64,000 bases of DNA from Paralvinella palmiformis (GCA_025642065.1 JAODUP010000510.1:414501-478500); one strand, 5' to 3'; shown: positions 52,455 through 64,000, counted from the first letter of the stretch. A program made the numbers and translations. The notes: a model not told the origin generated them from the sequence alone.

Positions 52455-52870
52455 GAAATATTGGACATGAATGATGAGACATGCAAGATTTTAGTCAGAA
52501 TCCTTGTAATTTCTCAACTGGACTATGGCAATGCATTGTTAAAATTTTATCCCCATCTCTCTGATAAACCACCTACAGTGAGTGCAGAACTGTGCTGCAT
52601 GTCTGGTGACAAGCACTCACAAAAGGGAATATATAAACCAGTTTTGTTCGAGCTGTACTAGTTTTCTGTATGTTTCACTTTCAGATCACTGTACAAGATC
52701 CTGTTTCACACAATCAAAGTACTGAGTGGAGCAGCACCACTGTATCTAAACGATCTCATCCAAAAGTATATAGCAGTGAGAATACTCTGATCTGAGTTCT
52801 GTTCACTTTTGACAGCACCAAAAAAGCCACACAGCGTTGTTTGGAGAGAAATCTTTCTAAACATCATAAT
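52455..52870 (+). pseudogene. CR1/L2-type LINE fragment, C-terminal region
   Basis: Broken plus-strand frames give RILVISQLDYGNALL, then FRSLYKILFHTIKVLSGAAP and LYLNDLIQ. This follows the RIDYCNSLLYG...LL.YKALNG.AP order of the LINE C-terminal domain. Frameshifts and stops throughout. Confidence 0.75.
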
Positions 52871-54319
52871 CCCAAGTCACCAAATCATATTAAACTTGCA
52901 GAAAGTAAAGAAATATTTCACGATTATACTTCCATCAGATAAAAAATATGTAATAATTTAATCCTGGAATTTTTCTGCCACCTTTTGACCTGATGAAATC
53001 AGTAGAAAATTATTGTCAGTCATCAAACATGAGGCCTATATGAAGACAGCTCTTTATCCCCCAGTTTGCACATTTGAATAATTATTAATGTATATAATTT
53101 AAATTGTAAATATATGTATGTGTAAAATGGGAAATACTGTCATTGTCAAATCTAGATGACTGGGTGTTAAAATGACTGCACATTATTAAACTTTTCTCCA
53201 CAGCCTCATAAATGCAGTAATCTACTATCTAGGTAAGTAGGTTTGTATCAGATATGACATATCATATGTGCACGCATAATGGTCCCACATACTGGCTCAG
53301 GCTTATTCTATAAATCTATATGTGATTTTATTTCAAATGTGGTGTTTCACTCTATAATACAGTTTGAACCAAAATTAGTTATGAAATATAAGTAGCTGTA
53401 CAATACTTGGCATATTATCCCATATATACTAATATAGATCTAGAGTCTAGATCTAGTTTAATATCAGATAATGAGATATGATAATGAAACGCATACATCA
53501 AAACATATTCACATGACTGTGATGACAGCTAGACTACTCGGTCTATTGTCTTCAATTGAAATAACCAACTTCGTTCGTAGAAATTATTAAAGGAAATACC
53601 AAACTCTTCATGTCATATGTCGATATGTCAACATACGACATAAATCATTTAAATGGTAAGCCCCTACGATCTACCCTGGTCTAGGCCGTAGGGTTAGATC
53701 TAGATCCTGGCCTCGGCTCAGGCTCAGACCTGACGTTGTCGCGTTATACTTCGATCGCCTCAAACCTTGTACACAGCCCTCGCTTGTTTACATCGATTAT
53801 TAATGAACCAACATTATAAACTCATTCGATAAAATAAGAACACAGTTCTTAAAAAAATAACGTATCAAATTACTTACCCGTGTACCCTGTCACTAGATTG
53901 TACAGTATCTACTGCCCGCTTCAGTCATTCTTGACGAGATGATAATTTCAGACAAACTATTTACCCAAATGAAACGATTTCGCTAAAAAAATCCCTTCTC
54001 GGAACACCGAATGGTGATGATTATTATTCAGCGAATATCCTCATTGTCAAGAGGATTTTGATTAAAATACTTTTTAGTGTAAGCGTACAGGTAGATATGC
54101 AGTTAAGCATTGGCGTTAATAGACAAGAAACATCAAATCGCTGAGATCAAAAACATAATATGCACATAATAATATTAATCAAATAAAATAAAATAATCTC
54201 TGAACTTTAATTCCCTAATAATTGGTAATATTCATCCCTATAATTATATAGGTAATAGGATACTAAGAAATTTATTTCTGAATTAGAAATCATTTAATTT
54301 TTTCTCATTAAAAATTCAC
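52871..54319. other. Intergenic region, possible non-coding first exon
   Basis: No coding exon recognised. A GC-richer block at about 53650-53780 precedes a strong minus-strand donor (CACGG/GTAAGTAATT) at about 53878; it could end a non-coding first exon. An inverted AGATCTAGA/TCTAGATCT motif lies near 53437-53456. Confidence 0.35.
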
Positions 54320-54430
54320 TGGTGAGCAAGTGTCCACTTTTTCATTTGTTTGGTAAGCAACTGTCCGGTAAGTAACTGTCCGGGTGAGCAACTGTCCGGG
54401 TGAGTAACTGTCCGGGTGAGCAACTGTCCG
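54320..54430 (+). repeat. 16-bp minisatellite, unit GGTGAGCAACTGTCCG
   Basis: Five clear tandem units at 54351-54430 plus a degenerate one at 54320-54335. They vary mainly at GGTRAG and YAACTG. Each unit carries a splice-donor-like GTGAGY/GTAAGY word on the plus strand. Confidence 0.92.
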
Positions 54431-54839
54431 TACTCCCCAGGATCATCCCTCCATATGGAAACTGATAGAAACCCTACGAGCAGAGTGTACTCGTTTGACT
54501 GGAGTTCTCATTCAAGATTATTGTGATATTAGACCGAAGAAAAAAAACCAAGAAAGATATATACGCATAATTCCCAAAGAGACTTCTTAACTTCTCGGAA
54601 AATTGATTTTCAGGAATAATATCCATTCCTGAATTTGTTGTTGGTTTATCCCATAATCTTTGAGTTGGTCAGCCTAACATTTCAATTTGATCATTGAAGT
54701 TTTCGTGTTTTAAATGTCCATTTGTAATTAAGAAATGTCAATAACTGAAAATGTTTTTAAATATTCATTCTTAGCTAAGAAATATCAATAACTATAAATA
54801 AACCATTACCACATCCAGTTAATTTTTTTATTTCATACA

Positions 54840-55005
54840 TTGGCCAAAACGTCCTACCTTGAAAAAATAGTTGGCTGAAATGTCCTAGGCCAAATATTAA
54901 ACGTCCTAGGCCAAAATCTCCGTTGGCCAAAACCTCTTAGACCAAAACCTCCTAAGCCAAAACGTCCGTTGGCCAAAACGTCCGTTGGCCAAAACGTCCG
55001 CCAAC
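54840..55005 (+). repeat. 16-bp minisatellite, unit TTGGCCAAAACGTCCG
   Basis: About ten degenerate units of GGCCAAAACGTCC(G/T)(T/A). The last three are nearly identical, and the left units are decayed. It abuts the inverted-repeat element starting at 55009. Confidence 0.92.
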
Positions 55006-55008
55006 CTT

Positions 55009-55763
55009 TAATTTGGCGAATATGAAATAATGGCGAAAATAGCGAGTGACATCATATTTCCTGTCGCCAAATATTATGTTGTACAGAATTTCATATTTTA
55101 CTCTGAAAGCACTACTTTCATAATACACTGAACATGTATAATATTCTCATTTATTCGACAATGGGTTCATATTGCAATTCTATAATAAAACAACCATTCG
55201 TTTAAAAATCATTCGTCCCCGACATTGTCCCCATCAGAATCACTCATAATAGCGATCAAAAGTCCTTTTTCTTTTCACCAGCCATGTTTAAGAACATCAG
55301 TTTGTCGAGTAGCAAAATCAAATGCATGAAATAACCAGCCTGCGTGTAGAGGTTTGAGTCTACTGACCCCTTAAGGGGTCACTGACTTGATCACTGTACC
55401 ATGCATTGATTTTGCGTGCGAAATTTATCATCATTTATATTTGTTTTGCTGAGAATAGAAAAATACAGTTCGATGTAACCATCTCATCATGTTAATTGTA
55501 ATTTGTCTTTAGCTTTAGCAATTACTAATTCATATCTGCTTAGAATTGAACTACTCGTTACATAAAGGCCAATGATCTAGTCTGCTCCAGATTTGGTTAT
55601 GGCTGGTTAAAAAATGGTGTACTTTGAAATGTGGCTATCCCTGAATGGCCTAGAAAAGAAATCTAAAAACAAATTTCCTGACAGACCAAAATTCTGCAGT
55701 TTTTGCTGTCATCAATATGTTCAAAATGACGAAATCGACCAATTTTGCTGTCGCCAAATTAAG
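55009..55763. mobile_element. Putative MITE with TTTAATTTGGCGA-type inverted ends
   Basis: Left TTTAATTTGGCGAATATG and the inverted right end CTTAATTTGGCGACAGC share TTAATTTGGCGA. A second GGCGA word follows close inside each end. No transposase frame within 755 bp. Confidence 0.5.
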
Positions 55764-56148
55764 CTGATCTACAGTATGCAGATTAGCCTTTAAAAAGAAG
55801 ACAAATATGTTATGTATAACACACTAGATGTCTAAAATCCGTCAGCGGGAAAATTCATCGTTTTTTTTTTCTATTTCAATTACTGTCGTGTTTTCCGGGT
55901 ATATGTCTTCGTTAAAAATGTGGAAATTTGTAAAAGGAGTGAAGAAGCCAACTGTACAGAAATTTTAATAATACATAAATTGGTTGTGTGGGTAGAAATG
56001 TCGCAATAAGTTTTGTATTTCATGGATCAGTATCAGCTGGCAGCCATCTTGATAATTAGTTATGCCATAGTATATACACGCATGCTCAGTGAATGCAAAC
56101 GGAGAGTGATGACGCCACAAACAACTTATGAATGACAGTATTTCACTG

Positions 56149-56346
56149 AGCAAATGTACGTCGGATGATGATGATTGGTGTTTTACGGCCACTTTTGTGC
56201 ACATGGTAGGCTAGGTAATGAAGCGAAGTCAAAGATGAAACAACCTTCAGATATGCCTACGCTGGGATTCGAACACGGGTGGTAGTGAGTTGTGGTCCAA
56301 CACCCTACCGCTAGACCACGGAGGCGCCCCAGCAAAGGTACGTCGG
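56149..56346 (-). mobile_element. SINE-A copy with 16-bp target duplication
   Basis: Body 56165-56330 with a complete tRNA-like head (ending GGAGGCGCCCC on the plus strand) and a GATGATGATG tail; a short body deletion removes the GGGCCGAGCGACC block. Flanks AGCAAATGTACGTCGG and AGCAAAGGTACGTCGG differ at one base. Confidence 0.93.
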
Positions 56347-56607
56347 AGTTTACTAAGAGACAAATCATGATGATTCCTTATATGGTTGCTGAATGCTGCC
56401 AGGAGACAAACTCCGCATACGTACGAATGTGTACTCGCCGTTTTATTGAGCCATTGTCAGTTATAATTATGATATTTAAAAGGTTTTTAAATTTTAAATC
56501 AATGTATTCACACAAAGAAAACAATATGTTGAAGCTATGAGATAAATCTTAAAATGATAACGACAACCAAAGAATTGCTTTAACATGTTTTGGTGCATTG
56601 CAAACAA

Positions 56608-56783
56608 GTCTTCTAGTTGGCGGTGAAACGACTTCTAGTTGACGACGAAACGACTTCTAGTTGGCGACGAAACGACTTCTAGTTGGCGACGAAACGACTT
56701 CTAGTTGGCAACGAAACGACTTCTAGTTGGCGACGAAGCAACCTTTTTATTGTCGACGAAATGGTAATGGCGACGAAACGACT
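56608..56783 (+). repeat. 22-bp minisatellite, unit CTTCTAGTTGGCGACGAAACGA
   Basis: Six tandem units, five nearly identical, then a decayed tail with isolated GGCGACGAAACGACT. The array is GC-richer than its surroundings. Confidence 0.93.
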
Positions 56784-57695
56784 CGCAGCCTCCTGTTGGC
56801 TGTTCTTTACGAGATCTATAAGTCAATGACTAAATGTGATGAGTATCTCCGAATTAGTCTAATTTTAATGTTTTCACCGCCGCCATATTGTATGCCATTC
56901 GCCATTTTTCTACGTCACACATATGGTCGACACACATAAAAGAAAGATATTGTACTGCACCGCACGTACTCGCCACAGCCATTTACTGCATCCTCTCACA
57001 GTGGAATGTTTGATCGATGAGTGGCAATATCCTCATCTTTCACTGATTATTGGTGCTAAGGCAGTACACACCAGACTATAGATCCGGGCCTGGGCCTAGG
57101 CCTACTGTTCAATCGTCTATTTATGGAACCGACCGCGTCAAAACAACACAACGCGTCACTTAAATAATAGGCTCTGATATTATCAAGAGATAGACGAATG
57201 AGTTTTGATAGGCTCTGGAATAAACAAGCATTTAACTATAACTACAGGTTACTCAGTTTGTTGAGATGATCAGCTTTGTTACAGCAGTAATTCCTTAATT
57301 GGTATCACTCTATTTAAACTACGAGCTAGTTCCTTTAATAATAAATGAATGCAAACTAGGTTATAGATAAAATGTTTGTTCTATGTTTATCGTTTTTTTA
57401 AATCGTTTATCGATTTTCATCGTAATGCAGTTAAGTATAAATAAACTTTAAAGTTTCAACAGATTGAGTTCGTTTGTCGACGATAAAAACAATATTTAAC
57501 ATTTTAGCACCTATAACTTCCTCCTATACGACTTCTATATGAGCAAGTCTTGAAGCTAACTGGAAACATTTGAAGAAAAAACCCAATTAAACACTGTCTT
57601 TTATTCATAGCAGTCTGATCATTTACAGGAGAATATATTGTGTGAAGCGACTTGAATGTAGCAGTGAGCATTAATTACTGAGTGGCATTAGCGAA

Positions 57696-57713
57696 AACAC
57701 ACACACACACACA

Positions 57714-57744
<31 letters not shown>

Positions 57745-57749
57745 TGTGA
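57696..57749. repeat. (CA)n(CT)n(GT)n compound microsatellite with self-complementary ends
   Basis: CA run, CT run, GT run in succession. The CA and GT arms are complementary and could fold into a hairpin with the CT run as loop. Confidence 0.92.
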
Positions 57750-59029
57750 GACAAGGATAGTATATATAAATAAAAGCGAATTTGTCGGGAAGACAGTATT
57801 GGTGGTGGGGGGGGGGGAGGTCCCGCAAATAATTCTGAGAAAAGAGTCTTAATTATTTTAAATAGCAGTGAATATGACTTGGGACTATTATGTTTACTCA
57901 TTAACAAAATTATTTTATTATTCTAAATTAAGCTTCAGTGCTCTATAGATATGGCCTAAATTAAGACAAGTTTTAAAGTCCGCGCAGAACTCAACTTGCT
58001 ACGAACAAACCGAAATTAAACAGAGCATAATTCCCACCTGTTATACATCTATACATGCAGTGATCGAATGTCTATCTATATTTTTTTATTTTTGTAAATT
58101 GTGCAATTAATCATGTTTATTTTCAGAATGTGACACGAATTAGATGAACGTATTGGATATCGATCTAGGAAATATTGAACAGTCGATATATTAAAACAAA
58201 GAGAAATTATTGATATCGGTGAGTGGGGAAAAATAAATTTTGAAGTAGTTGAAAAATAAATAAATGAAGATCGCTTTCTACAATGATATATTAACGAACT
58301 AAACAAACATGACTTTGAACTGTTCCAGTCAGGCGCCAATTGTAAATTTAGTTCAATGTCAAGAAGACCTTGAAAATAAAACTCGATCAGTATATATAGA
58401 GAAAGAACCTAGATATGAAAGAAAAAAACTGTTATAGTAATGAAAGCGCAAACAAAAGACTTGGGGGGGGGGCATCTACATGTATAAGGGCGTATAGTTA
58501 GCGAATGTGGTTGAAAAATACAATATACGGTGATTGAGATCAGAGAATGGATCACCCCCCCCCCCCCTTCCCTTCCTGGTCAATCATCCTATCATACACA
58601 TAAACTTGCGACACTGCACAAGCTGTTAAACAATAAATATAGCATTTTTGTATATTAATTATTATATTGGCAACAATAAGTATATATGGTTTAAAATAAT
58701 CAGTATGTGGAAGGAACACTTTCATTGTATCGTGAAATAAATCAACTTATAACTTATTCAGCAGCTAATTTCTATTATCACAGTTTGTGTTAACAAAAGG
58801 ATGTTGCTTGAGTTGATTTTTGTGCCTCCTTTTAAAGCACATGCATGTCCATGTTTGCGTAAAACAGTTCCCTCGACGCGAGTGACTGTTTGATGATGTC
58901 GGGTCTGCAATGAAATTATTATAAAAATGCCGTGAGTACGCGCGGCTGGCATTCCTTAACAACTGACACCAAGGCGAGATATTTTAATATTCCAGCAACA
59001 TCCAAGAGTAGTGATGGCACATCTTGTTA

Positions 59030-59395
59030 AAATCTCCGTTCAAGTCTTGTTTTCTGTGCAAGATATTTCTTAGTAAACAGTTCACGGCAGATTATAACGC
59101 TCCCTAATCTATTGTTTGTCTAATCGGAACTTGAATGTATTTAACGTGGGACTGTCTACTACGTGTGCTGGTAACTCTTTCCAATCGTTTGTCACTCTCT
59201 GACTGAAAACATTTTGCTTCAAACTTGATATTGAGCGGCGATTCACTACTTTGAGGCTATGCTATCTGGTGTTTGGTATGTCAGCCAGCGAGAAGAATAG
59301 GTTAGATTCCAGCCTGTCTATTCCCTTCAGGATCGTATACACTTGAAGCGTGTCGATTCGTCTCCTTTTATATCGTTAACGTTACCCTTATTTTA
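59030..59395 (-). pseudogene. LINE 3' fragment (reverse transcriptase C-terminus)
   Basis: Minus-strand frame reads RRRIDTLQVYTILKGIDRLE, FFSLADIPNTR, a stop, then HSLKVVNRRSISSLKQNVFS and QRVTNDWKELPAHVVDSPTL, and ends LDKQ stop. This is the classic tail of a non-LTR retrotransposon ORF2; one internal stop shows it is dead. It is of a different subfamily from the 9362 element. Confidence 0.85.
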
Positions 59396-59439
59396 ATCAA
59401 TCTGTTGTGAACCGAGAAATTATTCCCTGGAAAAGTTTC

Positions 59440-59522
59440 GACTTCTTGCTGGGATCGAACCTGTGACCCTTGGCGCTAAGTACTGGGTGTTTAACCGCTA
59501 GTCCACCGGAGCTCACGTGTAT
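59440..59522 (-). mobile_element. tRNA-derived SINE head (family E)
   Basis: On the minus strand: GGTGGACTAGCGGTTAA (A box) and GGTTCGATCCC (B box), at tRNA spacing, without pairing acceptor ends. It lies 45 bp upstream, in the same orientation, of the LINE 3' fragment at 59030-59395. Confidence 0.55.
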
Positions 59523-59908
59523 AAACCGTACTCACCTATGATTTAATACCACATAAATCAATAGAAATAAATTCGAAATTTTTAACCATAAGTTTCTGAG
59601 GCATTTGCTAAATAACACAAATTAATCTAATGTAACTGGAATGTTTATTTATCTTATTAAGATTTCTTCAGTTGATTAATTATTAAGAAATTAATCTCTA
59701 TATTTATTGACACATTGAATATAAAATTGTAAGACTTAATAATATCCAGTATAGACGAATCAAATACACAGGCACATTCCAGCATTCAGATATGGTGCCA
59801 GGATACCCATGTAAACTCATGTTGATTTGTATCTTGTGCTTTATGGTATATAAGTGTACAAGTGAATATCATACCTTATACTGTCATAAAAAATGGTTAT
59901 AGTCTGTG

Positions 59909-59910
<2 letters not shown>

Positions 59911-59967
<57 letters not shown>
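59911..59967. repeat. (TA)n microsatellite
   Basis: About 28 perfect TA units. Confidence 0.95.
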
Positions 59968-59969
<2 letters not shown>

Positions 59970-60442
59970 GCCTGTTCAGTAATATAACGTGTTTTTATCT
60001 CCTTAATTCTTCTTTTATTAACATACATCATGTTTAAGAACCTGTGTCTGAAATAAAAGTATTTAAACTACCTTTGAAAGTTGCGATACTTTCTGTGTTG
60101 ATATAACTCTAATCCAAGTGCCCAGTAATTAACCTTTCGGCATTACCATAATAAGCATAAATATTTATACAACTAACACACATTACATGTATGGCATCGA
60201 TTATACTTTGGAAGTATGGGGTTTGGGGGGGGGGGGTTCGATGAGCCCTATGGCAATATATATATTCGGTTTTATTTTTTGCTGTGACGTAAGCACATAT
60301 TTGTTGTGGTATTTAGTAATCAAGGTCATGGTATTTCGTCCTCAGATTTGTTCAGTTCCTAAATGTGTGTCGAGTCTTTAGATGTAGTGCTCGTTGGTAA
60401 TGTCTAGCTCCGTTTTGTGACTGTTGGCATTTTTTGTCCGCT

Positions 60443-60551
60443 ATGAACGACACCAATTGCGCTTTTCGTTGTCGGAAATGTAGGAAGGTTATTTTCAACG
60501 AGGAATGTCTGATTAAAACTAGTCCGTTCTGTGAAGATTTGACGGAGACAC
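60443..60551 (+). CDS. First coding exon of a Cys-motif protein, RNF180-like
   Basis: ATG at 60443 opens 36 codons plus one base to a consensus donor C/GTAAGAT at 60552. The peptide begins MNDTNCAFRCRKCRKVIFNE and continues ECLIKTSPFCEDLTET. FRCRKCRKxxF with a downstream Cys is the start of the zinc-binding motif seen at the N-terminus of the E3 ubiquitin ligase RNF180 (Rines) and, at the C-terminus, of DUSP12. The N-terminal position favours RNF180. GC content rises sharply relative to the flanks. Later exons are not found before the right edge and presumably lie beyond it. Exon confidence is fair; identity is tentative. Confidence 0.5.
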
Positions 60552-63500
60552 GTAAGATTAGATATCTCTAGATCATAGATGTCTCATTACTGCATAACTA
60601 AGAGCTTGAGAATGGTGGAGGACCATTAATGTGTAAACTAAAATGTACATAACCGATAACGCAGTATTGTTCTTGTTTGATTGTTTTTAATAATGTTACC
60701 TAACCATATGGACATCTAGTTATTTTAATGTTTCTGGTGTCCCGTGGAAAATGATAACATCATAACATGCAATTTAAATATGAAGTTTAAATTGCTTATT
60801 ACTAATAATAATAGTTACTAGACTAATCTGACAGTAATAATTTAATGATAGATTTTCATTAGTCTATACTATAGAATCTAGATCTATATAAGTTGACACA
60901 TGTTGTTTATGATCTTCATCCTAAGTTGTAGGTAATGAAAAGTCAACTTGAACAGTGAAATGTTAAGAAAGAAATTGAATTACTTTTATGATAACGAGGC
61001 ATATTATGTTTGGGGTAGGGTTATGAGTATTTTAAAAAAATCCAAGTTACAGAAAATCAAATGACAAAATGAATTTTAGGCAGTTTAATACACGTTATCC
61101 AAAAAACGTATGCCAACCTTTAATTCAGCTTCTCCAGGAAAGGGTGATCCTAAGCATACCATTTGATATTTGTTTACATGAAAATCATACACAGTTATGT
61201 GGTTTTTGGGCTCAGTTAATATCCTGTTATTAATGTTGACATACTCACATAGTATTTGGTCTCGAGTGCATATCATGTGACTACCCAATATATGCTGGAT
61301 ATAGATATGAAGAATTGGTTTATCAGGAGTAGATCATTCAGTTCCCAAACTGACTTTACTCAATGCCAGAAAAGTGCTTCTTAACCTCGCTAGTCTTTGG
61401 GTCATTAAACTTTGAGATCCACTAACCAAATACAATGTTTTACTAGTCCAAGGAAAACTGCACTGGATCCAACTGAGAATGCCAATTTTTTTGCCAAATT
61501 CTATTCTAGGACTTGAAATTTACTTTGTTCATTGCTAGCAAACCTTTGCTAGTTGAATAAGTTTTAAGTAGCGATACTTCAGACACCAGTTGTCATTTAT
61601 TTGAGAACAACAACATGTGATGAGACATGGAATACTAGGTAAAATCTACGTGTATGTAGGATGTTTGGGTACAAGAGAAGGAGAAATATAATACAATGGT
61701 GAATTTTGGGTTTACAATCTATTTTACTGTCTCTGTCCACACGTTTGTATTTATGGCCTGACAGATGATTGATGTTTTACGGCCACTCTTGTTCACATGG
61801 TAGGCTAAATGGGCCAAGTGACCTCTGAAGGTAATGAGGCGAAGTCGAAGACGAAACACCCTTTCGGATATGCCCACACCGAGATTTGAACACGGGTGGT
61901 AGTGATCTGATCCAACACGCTGCCGCTAGACCACGGAGGCGCCTTTATTGCCTGACAGCCGTCATCTATTAAATGTAGCTCTTGGATAGCATTCTTTAAA
62001 CTGGATTTTGCTAACCACCATAGAAGGTCTCAAGAAGTGGTTTAAAGTGTTGTTATTGATGCCTTTAATTATCCAATCACAAACATGTGCCATTTGGCAG
62101 TAAACATTTCCATTCATAAATGCATCAATGATGAGACTTATATTGTCTAGTCAACTACAAAGACAGCTGGAGATATCTGAACTTCACAATATGGGAATAG
62201 ACCAATCCCACTATGCATGCGCATTTGTGTTGATTTGGATCCCGAGTGAGTTGTTGGGTGAGAAAAGAAAAAAAAGCCAACTGAAAGTCAATGGGACAAC
62301 ACTTGGACTGAGCTATGAGCATGGTCAATCTAAAACAAACTCACATATTTGGATATGTGAATCTATTCTGAATGTAGTTAGCATGTTTTATTTTACAGTT
62401 ATATGTAAAGAGTGCCCTAAAATGCTATTTCCTTGAAGGTGTTATTAAAACAACAAATTGGATCCTGCCATCTTTTTGGTCAACAGTGCAACAGGCACAC
62501 TATATTTTATTAATTAAGTGACGAATCCAGCATTTGTTTATTCAGGACACAAATAATGTAAACTAGAGATGTGGGTGTTTTATATTTATTTAAATAGAGT
62601 ATTTTATTCTGATATTGGGGTTCATCGAAATGTAAACAATCCTGCTGAAAAAAACAATGCTGTCAGCGTGGTGATTGTGTAAAAGCTATGAATATTCAAT
62701 ATCGCATGATCACAGCTGCAGCCCACATTGAGTCACTGGGTGAAATGAGATGGGAGCATGGCTTAAAAAACACTTTACATAGCTACATGTAAATGAGCTG
62801 TCTGATACATGAACAGAAACATCCATGAGCTTGGCTATGGTGATTGTCGCTATGCACATATTTTTGCGCAATATAGGTATATTTTTAGCAAATAATTTTG
62901 CATCTACACATATCATTGTTTACTTTTTGTTTCTTGTATCCACCCATCTTCTACAAATTTTGGCCATATTTCACCCATTTGTTTACCGTTTACATGCAGA
63001 GAAAACACTTGCTGGTAATGTTGCATGTGTTTAAATTTAATATTGAATGTAAACATGGGGGAAATATCACACTTCTTATCTTTGTGAGACAACAAATTAA
63101 ACACAGTTAGATATAATAAATATTCAAATTTGAAAGGAACAAAATGTCGATTTGCTTTCATTGTTGAAAAAATGTGCAGTGATCATTTGCCTTCTAATCC
63201 AAGATTCCGCATGAGCAGTCACAGCTTTCAGATATAGCAGGATCGGTCTATTGTTTGGTTGATGATTGTTTCACAATGAACGCACATTTCCTATACAAAT
63301 CGTCACTAAAATGTCAACTAGCAAATGTTTGCTAGTTACCAAGATTTTAACCAGCAAATACATGGAACCTACTAGCAGTTTTCTAGCTGAAATTTTGAGT
63401 CCTGCTTAACACAACAATTATATATAATTGTTGATTAATTATGTTTAGAAAACAAATTTAAGTAGTTAGCCATTTAATGCAATGAATAAACCATTCCCCC

Positions 63501-64000
63501 CCAAACCTGGCAACATTGTCAAGGCAAGCTTACAAAGGTGTAATTGCCTGTTAATATAGTTTTTTTAACTGGTCATTTGGAGTGACCCTGTTTGCATTGA
63601 GTAGATTCCAGGTAATGATTGCCTTGGATCTGGTAAAAGTTGGCACTTTTATTCATAATAAAAAATATATCCCATAAATGAAAACATAATTACAATTTTC
63701 TTACTATGTTTATTACAGACAAGGGATTCTTAACAAAAAGGTAGGCTAGGCATGATCCAATCTACAGCACTCTCTATCTAAGCAGCACTAAAGTAGGCCT
63801 ATCATATTTCATGTTTGTTTTGTTTTCCAAACAAGTGGTGCTATTGTTTAAATGTTAGCTTTTTTATCTAGAATGTTCCCACAATAATTGGCAATACTAC
63901 TAGTACTAGTCTTTTCTTGTGACATAAAAAAATTATATGAGAATACATCATATAACGGAATTTTTTAGGCTTTGGCAGTTATTATTTATAAGCGAGATTA
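60552..64000. other. First intron of the 60443 gene or intergenic, no further exon recognised
   Basis: AT-rich with one complete SINE-A copy. Open frames at 61085-61288 (-), 62128-62436 (+) and 62825-63161 (both strands) have no splice context or known motifs. Confidence 0.4.
61750..61958 (-). mobile_element. SINE-A, full-length copy with 15-bp target duplication
   Basis: Body 61765-61943 complete from GATGATTGATG tail through GGGCCAAGTGACCTC to the tRNA-like head ending GGAGGCGCC. Flanks TTTATGGCCTGACAG and TTTATTGCCTGACAG differ at one base. Confidence 0.95.

Noticed and set aside
53437..53456. AGATCTAGA/TCTAGATCT inverted motif as a regulatory site
   Set aside because: Short palindromic hexamer repeats are expected by chance; no supporting context.
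54320..56783. Tandem arrays resembling CRISPR repeats
   Set aside because: Units are directly adjacent with no unique spacers, and the genome is eukaryotic.
61085..61288. 67-codon minus-strand frame
   Set aside because: No splice context or homology that I recognise.
62128..62436. 102-codon plus-strand frame
   Set aside because: Composition matches AT-rich non-coding sequence; no conserved motif and no splice sites.

Overview
This is a eukaryotic, animal-type window: AT-rich, intron-rich, full of microsatellites, tRNA-derived SINEs, LINE fragments and DNA-transposon relics. The genes (a GH3-domain protein, a full rdgB/PITPNM gene), the RTE-like (ATC)n tails on the SINEs and the microsatellite density fit a lophotrochozoan, most likely a mollusc. 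The phylum is inferred; the animal assignment is secure. There are no bacterial operons, and most long open frames are AT-rich noise or low-complexity sequence.

Layout. 1-778 (-) is the first coding exon of a GH3-domain gene (GHDC-like) that runs off the left edge. 6141-8670 (-), probably extending to 11524, is a multi-exon gene for an unrecognised multi-pass membrane protein; a decayed CR1/L2-type LINE (9362-10955) sits in its intron. 12705-13925 (+) is a dead hAT-type (GTF2IRD2/ZBED-like) transposase. The main gene is 19632-37849 (-): I rebuilt 21 coding exons of a phosphatidylinositol transfer protein, membrane-associated (PITPNM, Drosophila rdgB), about 1303 residues, with PITP, FFAT, DDHD and LNS2 regions. 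All junction phases agree except for one extra base in exon 19 (about 22136). Inside its third coding intron lies a well-supported coding exon on the other strand (34691-34980). 38-60 kb is gene-poor and contains SINEs, MITE-like elements, three minisatellites and LINE remnants. 60443-60551 (+) is the first coding exon of a gene with an RNF180-like Cys motif that continues to the right.

Mobile DNA. One tRNA-derived SINE family (called SINE-A here) has 11 recognisable copies. Five have visible 12-17 bp target-site duplications, including one 5'-truncated copy, which indicates LINE-driven retrotransposition. Other elements are a 543-bp TA-flanked MITE, two pogo/Tigger-like termini with a transposase tail, two further inverted-repeat elements, and an unnamed ~290-bp repeat present twice.

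I found no evident new multi-gene system. The items most worth a second look are the PITPNM frameshift, the antisense nested exon, the unidentified membrane-protein gene, the unnamed repeat families and the clustered minisatellites.
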